Origin: JAFDZV01 sp964455525
GTDB taxonomy: Bacteria > Bacteroidota > Ignavibacteria > OLB7
Length of the DNA: 64,000 nt
Reading direction: 5' to 3'
Assembly: GCA_964455525.1 (NCBI GenBank)
Contig: CAYVWR010000003.1
Location: forward strand, 124,001-188,000
The notes beneath the pieces were generated by a model. It was not told the DNA's origin, did no database searches, and was given only the letters and a program-made list of their open reading frames with translations. This document shows, in pieces, positions 60,353-64,000 of the stretch. The first letter of the stretch is position 1. Each line of letters starts with the position of its first letter. A program made the position numbers and the translations under genes.

Positions 60353-62944
60353 GTGAGCCTGCTCCGACTTTTCAGAACCATCATCCTCCGGCATCTGCGG
60401 CACGAATGGGGGAAACTCCTGCTCGCGGTCGCCGGGGTTGCCATCGGCGTGGCGGTGTTTGTCTCCATCCGTCTTGCCAATACCACCGCCTTTCAGGCCT
60501 TTACCACCTCGCTCGATGTCGTCACCGGCAAGGCCAACCTTCAGGTGCTTGCCAACGATGGGCTTGGATTCGATGAACGGTATATCGCGCGCCTGCGCGG
60601 AAGCCGTGCGGTAGAGGCGGCAGCGCCGGTGCTTGAGCAGTATGCGCAGGTGGAGGACTCGCTGGAGCTTGCCAGAGCAGGTGGAGGAACTCCGGTGCTC
60701 GTCTTCGGGATAGATGTGTTTGCCGAGGGAGCGTTTCGTGCCTATACGTTCCGCCATCCTTCCGGCGATGGCGGCGGTCCCGGCCTGCGCTTCCTGCTCC
60801 AGCCTGATGCGATCATCATCACTGACAAACTTGCCGAGCAGTACAGGCTTGGGCGGGGGGACTCCATCAGGATGATAGCCGGTGGACGGCGGCGTTCCTT
60901 TCAGGTGGTGGATATCATCAGGCCGGAGGGAACCGCATCGGCGCTCGGCGGGAATTTTGCGTTGATGGATATCGCATCCGCACAGGAGGTGTTCGACCGC
61001 ATCGGTCGGCTCGATCGGATTGATCTGCTGGTGCCGTCCGGGGAGCGGGAGTCGATCGGTGAATATCTGGCCGCAGGGGCGCCGCCGGGAATCGTTGTGC
61101 AGGAACCGGAGAGCCGGGGCGCACAGGCCACACGCATGCTGGAATCGTTCGATCTGAACCTGACAGCGCTTGCCTTTATTGCCCTGTTTGTCTCCATGTT
61201 CATCATCTACAATACCATGCTTACCAGCACGCTTCGTCGGCGCCGTGAGCTTGGCATTGTACGGGCGCTCGGGGGGGCACGCAGCACCATTGTGGCACTG
61301 TTTCTCGGCGAGGCCGCGCTTATCGGTTTGCTTGGGGTTGCAATCGGCCTTCCGGTCGGCATCGGGCTGGCCCGGCTTGCGCTCGATCAGGTGACCCGGA
61401 CGGTGACCGCGTTGTATATCCTGACGGTAACGGACGAGCTGGTGATTGATCCGGCCACGCTGCTGTATGGCATCGCGGTAGGCCTGTTTGCGGCTGTTCT
61501 CTCGGCGCTTCCGGCGGCGATCGAAGCCTCACGTGCACATCCGCGCGAGACCTTCTCCGTTCAGAGTTTTGAATCCAAGGTTTCGCTGAACCTTCCACGG
61601 ATCTTTCTCGGCACGACGCTCTGCCTGCTGGCATCGTATGGCGCCTCCTGGCTCGGTGGGGTGGTGCTAAGCCCTACGCTCGGTTTTCTGAGCGCCGGTT
61701 TTCTTCTGCTCGGCGTGGCGCTGTTCACCCCAGCGTTCGTCCGTGCCGCCAGCACCCTCTTTGCTCGCTCGATCCGGCGGGTCTTCGGCGTGGAGGGGGA
61801 GCTGGCCAACGCCTATCTGCTTGCTTCGATCGGCCGCGCGTCCACGGCGATCGCGGCCCTGATGACCGCTATCGCCATGCTGATCGGCGTTTCCACCATG
61901 GTCGATTCCTTTCGCGGGACCGTAGAATACTGGATGCGGCAGACGATCAATGCCGATCTCTACCTTACGGTATCCTCGAACCGGCTTTCGGCCACAACGC
62001 TTACACCGATCCCGGAGCCGGTGATCCGGTACCTTGACTCGATGCCGGAGCTTCGCATCGTCGATGCGCTCCGTCGTGTGCGGATTGGGTATCAGGGGGG
62101 GATGGTTTTTCTCAGCGGGGCACGGTTCAATATCCCCGAGAGCGATGCCTCGCTTGCGTTCAGCGACGGTACATGGGGCGATGTGATGGCAGCGCTCGAT
62201 TCCGGCGCGGTTGCCGTCAGCGAGGGGTTTTCGCTCCGCTACGGCAAGGATCGGGGGGATACGATTGCCATTCAGACGCCCACAGGGGTGCATGTGCTGA
62301 GGATCGCCGGGGTCTACTACGATTACAGCAGCGATGCCGGGACCATCATCATGAAGAAGGGCCATTTTGCGCGGACCTTTGCCGATAGCACAAGCAACAA
62401 TGTGGCCCTTTATCTTCGCGACCCTTCATCGCTCGACGTGGTGCGTGCCGCAATCGAGCGGCGGTTTGCGGGGGCCTACAGCCTCGTGATCTACTCGAAC
62501 CGCACGCTGCGCGATGAGGCGCTGGAGGTTTTCGACCAGACGTTTGCCATCACATATGCCTTGCAGCTTGTGGCGGTGATCGTGGCGGCAATCGGCGTGG
62601 CAAACACGCTTGCGGCGCTTGTGGTGGAGCGGAGCAGGGAGATCGGCATTCTTAAAGCGATTGGTGCCACCGCCGCTCAGGTGCGAAAGATGACGCTGGT
62701 GCAGGCGGGGCTTATAGGCGTTGCCAGCCAGGTGCTGGGGATGGGCACGGGGCTGCTGCTGAGCATGATTCTGATCTATGTCATCAACCGGGTTTCCTTC
62801 GGCTGGACGATCCAGCTTTCGATATCGCCGGAGATCCTAGTGTTCTCCAGCATCCTTGTCCTGTTCACCGCCTTTGTCGCCGGGCTGGTTCCTGCCAACG
62901 CCGCTGCGCGCAAACAGGTCTCCGATGTGGTCAAGGCGGAATAA
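60353..62944 (+). CDS. FtsX-type ABC transporter permease (two-module, MacB/LolE-like)
   Basis: An 863-residue permease with two FtsX modules. A first membrane helix (LLLAVAGVAIGVAVFVSIRLA) is followed by a large periplasmic domain, then three helices (ALAFIALFVSMFIIYNTMLTSTLRRRRELGIVRALGGARSTI and on) and central membrane helices. After a second periplasmic domain come three closing helices (VVERSREIGILKAIGATAAQV, LLLSMILIYVINRVSFGW, LVFSSILVLFTAFVAGLVPANAAARK). GTG 60353 is chosen because the ATG at 60260 leads through the hairpin at 60264-60289. Members of this class export lipids, lipoproteins or peptides together with a separate ATPase; none is adjacent. Substrate unknown. Confidence 0.88.
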   Translation: MSLLRLFRTIILRHLRHEWGKLLLAVAGVAIGVAVFVSIRLANTTAFQAFTTSLDVVTGKANLQVLANDGLGFDERYIARLRGSRAVEAAAPVLEQYAQVEDSLELARAGGGTPVLVFGIDVFAEGAFRAYTFRHPSGDGGGPGLRFLLQPDAIIITDKLAEQYRLGRGDSIRMIAGGRRRSFQVVDIIRPEGTASALGGNFALMDIASAQEVFDRIGRLDRIDLLVPSGERESIGEYLAAGAPPGIVVQEPESRGAQATRMLESFDLNLTALAFIALFVSMFIIYNTMLTSTLRRRRELGIVRALGGARSTIVALFLGEAALIGLLGVAIGLPVGIGLARLALDQVTRTVTALYILTVTDELVIDPATLLYGIAVGLFAAVLSALPAAIEASRAHPRETFSVQSFESKVSLNLPRIFLGTTLCLLASYGASWLGGVVLSPTLGFLSAGFLLLGVALFTPAFVRAASTLFARSIRRVFGVEGELANAYLLASIGRASTAIAALMTAIAMLIGVSTMVDSFRGTVEYWMRQTINADLYLTVSSNRLSATTLTPIPEPVIRYLDSMPELRIVDALRRVRIGYQGGMVFLSGARFNIPESDASLAFSDGTWGDVMAALDSGAVAVSEGFSLRYGKDRGDTIAIQTPTGVHVLRIAGVYYDYSSDAGTIIMKKGHFARTFADSTSNNVALYLRDPSSLDVVRAAIERRFAGAYSLVIYSNRTLRDEALEVFDQTFAITYALQLVAVIVAAIGVANTLAALVVERSREIGILKAIGATAAQVRKMTLVQAGLIGVASQVLGMGTGLLLSMILIYVINRVSFGWTIQLSISPEILVFSSILVLFTAFVAGLVPANAAARKQVSDVVKAE

Positions 62945-62971
62945 GGACCGCAAGTGGAATAAGGATCGTAA
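62936..62971 (+). repeat. 18-bp tandem duplication over the permease stop codon
   Basis: GCGGAATAAGGACCGCAA (62936-62953) is followed by GTGGAATAAGGATCGTAA (62954-62971), 15 of 18 identical with three C/T differences. The first copy contains the stop codon of the permease gene. Confidence 0.8.
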
Positions 62972-62984
62972 GTGGTGTTCACCC

Positions 62985-63024
62985 GAACAGCGCCCCGCTC
63001 GCAACTGCGAGCGGGGCGCTGTTC
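62985..63024. terminator. 19-bp perfect hairpin between convergent genes
   Basis: The arms at 62985-63003 and 63006-63024 are perfectly complementary (core AGCGCCCCGCTCGCA) with a 2-base loop, followed by TACTAA on the plus strand. It lies between the permease (plus) and the desaturase (minus). No U tract. Confidence 0.75.
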
Positions 63025-63055
63025 TACTAACGTGCGACGGCGCAAGCCGGGGGCA

Positions 63056-63985
63056 TCACTCCGAGACGACCATCGATGCAGGTTGGGATATGGCCGTATC
63101 GGCAGCCCTATCGGCACCGGCTCTGGAGCGCTCCATCCGCTGCATTCGCATCGAGACGGTGCGGAAGCGCGGCACGAATGCGCCCAGGATATAGGTGCGG
63201 CCGATATACCACCAGAAGCTCCTTTCCTTCAGCGAATCATCGATCAGATGCTCGATCTTTGCGTGGGCTTCCGGCAGATTGCTCCAATGGATTCCGGCGC
63301 GTTCATGATGGATCGTATGATAGCCATTGTTGAAGAGCAGGATGTTCAGCATCGGCCCGACGAAGTTGCGCGAATGGTTGTATCCCGATTCCTCATCAGC
63401 ATGGATATGCTGCATGTAATTGAAGAGGAGGATGGCAAAAAGGGCAAACTGCTGGGGGATCAGGATCAGGAACACTGCCTTCTGCCAGTCCAGCAGAAGA
63501 CCGCCGATGATAAAGAGGCCCAGCGCCACATACTGCATAAAGGCCAGGATGAACTTGGACCTGTTGGATTTTCTGAGCATCCGCAGGTAGTCCCTGATAG
63601 GCTTCTGCTGGTGATAGCTGCTGATCGAGGGATAGCTGAGGAGCGTAAAGAGGTTGTTGCTCTCGCTATGCCGATAGGTGATCGTATAATCACCCTCCTT
63701 GTTGTTCAGGCTATGATGGTTCATGTTGTGAGTTGGAACCCACGCAAACGCCGGAAAACCATAGAAGAGTGTGAGCCAGTAGTCAGTGACGGAATTCCAG
63801 GTTTTGGAGCGCCACATCGGCAGATGGTTATGATTGTGGGCCATAACGGCCACGCTCACCGCCATAAACAGGGAGAGAGCATACAATACCGGGTTGATCT
63901 CGTCCAGGCTCCACTGCCAGATGAACAGTGCAGTGGTCACGGCCATGTAGAAGAGCGACCGGCGATCGGCTTTGTATCGGAGCAT
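63056..63985 (-). CDS. Membrane fatty acid desaturase
   Basis: A 309-residue integral membrane desaturase of the FA_desaturase family, which introduces double bonds into acyl chains using a di-iron centre. The three histidine boxes are present: AHNHNH (about residues 49-54), HNMNHH (about 86-91) and NGYHTIHHER (about 220-229). Four or more hydrophobic segments surround them. The C-terminal 40 residues after the last box are basic and variable. The gene is complete, with ATG at 63985. The redox partner is not in the window. Confidence 0.93.
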   Translation of the reverse strand: MLRYKADRRSLFYMAVTTALFIWQWSLDEINPVLYALSLFMAVSVAVMAHNHNHLPMWRSKTWNSVTDYWLTLFYGFPAFAWVPTHNMNHHSLNNKEGDYTITYRHSESNNLFTLLSYPSISSYHQQKPIRDYLRMLRKSNRSKFILAFMQYVALGLFIIGGLLLDWQKAVFLILIPQQFALFAILLFNYMQHIHADEESGYNHSRNFVGPMLNILLFNNGYHTIHHERAGIHWSNLPEAHAKIEHLIDDSLKERSFWWYIGRTYILGAFVPRFRTVSMRMQRMERSRAGADRAADTAISQPASMVVSE

Positions 63986-64000
63986 AATGTTATAGGAAAT

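Noticed and set aside
1..64000. tRNA, rRNA and CRISPR features
   Set aside because: Intergenic regions were read for tRNA-like TTCGA arms, rRNA sequence and regularly spaced repeats; none was found by eye.

Overview
The window is 64 kb of a bacterial chromosome with dense, mostly short operons and moderately GC-rich coding sequence (base composition was not counted). Two large exported proteins (8918-14533 and 25760-27271) end in what looks like a type IX secretion C-terminal sorting domain. There are many exported lipoproteins, a hemX-A-C-D-E heme cluster, FolE next to a 6-pyruvoyl-tetrahydropterin-synthase-like protein, and S8 peptidase and CHRD proteins. Together these point to the Bacteroidota/Chlorobiota side of the FCB group, perhaps a Kapabacteria-like lineage. 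That placement is inference; the window has no rRNA, tRNA or other decisive phylogenetic marker. I saw no mobile element, CRISPR array or prophage.

Layout. 1-8.4 kb (minus strand): a lipoprotein cut by the left edge, a tripeptidyl-peptidase-II-like subtilisin lipoprotein, a six-hairpin glycosidase and a sodium:solute symporter. 8.9-14.5 kb: a giant beta-helix type IX cargo protein. 14.8-19.7 kb: pyrB, a small helical protein and carB. 19.8-21.1 kb: ung and a SUI1/YciH protein. 21.9-23.4 kb: tandem paralogous cysteine-rich secreted proteins. 23.6-31.7 kb (minus): L,D-transpeptidase, MmcQ/YjbR protein, TRIC channel, triple-CHRD cargo protein, an ABC importer of the ABC_sub_bind type, and lgt. 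32.4-35.4 kb: PTPS/QueD, folE, rnhB, rlmB-type methyltransferase. 36.1-38.4 kb: two related small secreted proteins flanking a four-helix-bundle-like protein, with a 30-bp perfect palindrome. 38.7-45.2 kb (minus): a stressosome operon. 46.1-53.2 kb: a single-pass membrane protein, rodA, hemX, hemA, hemC, hemD, hemE. 53.4-64 kb: TerC-family protein, lipoprotein, SDR, a metallopeptidase/propeller/barrel fusion, an FtsX-type permease and a fatty acid desaturase.

The most notable system is the stressosome operon. RsbR, RsbS and RsbT are followed by an RsbT-type ATPase fused to an RsbX/SpoIIE-type phosphatase, then an RsbT-type ATPase fused to a full hybrid histidine kinase, then a second hybrid kinase. 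No RsbV, RsbW or sigma-B gene is present. The layout suggests that stress sensing in this organism is routed into a two-component phosphorelay. Most other loci are housekeeping: pyrimidine, heme and pterin synthesis, cell shape, lipoprotein maturation and DNA repair. Several groups of uncharacterised exported proteins are mixed among them.
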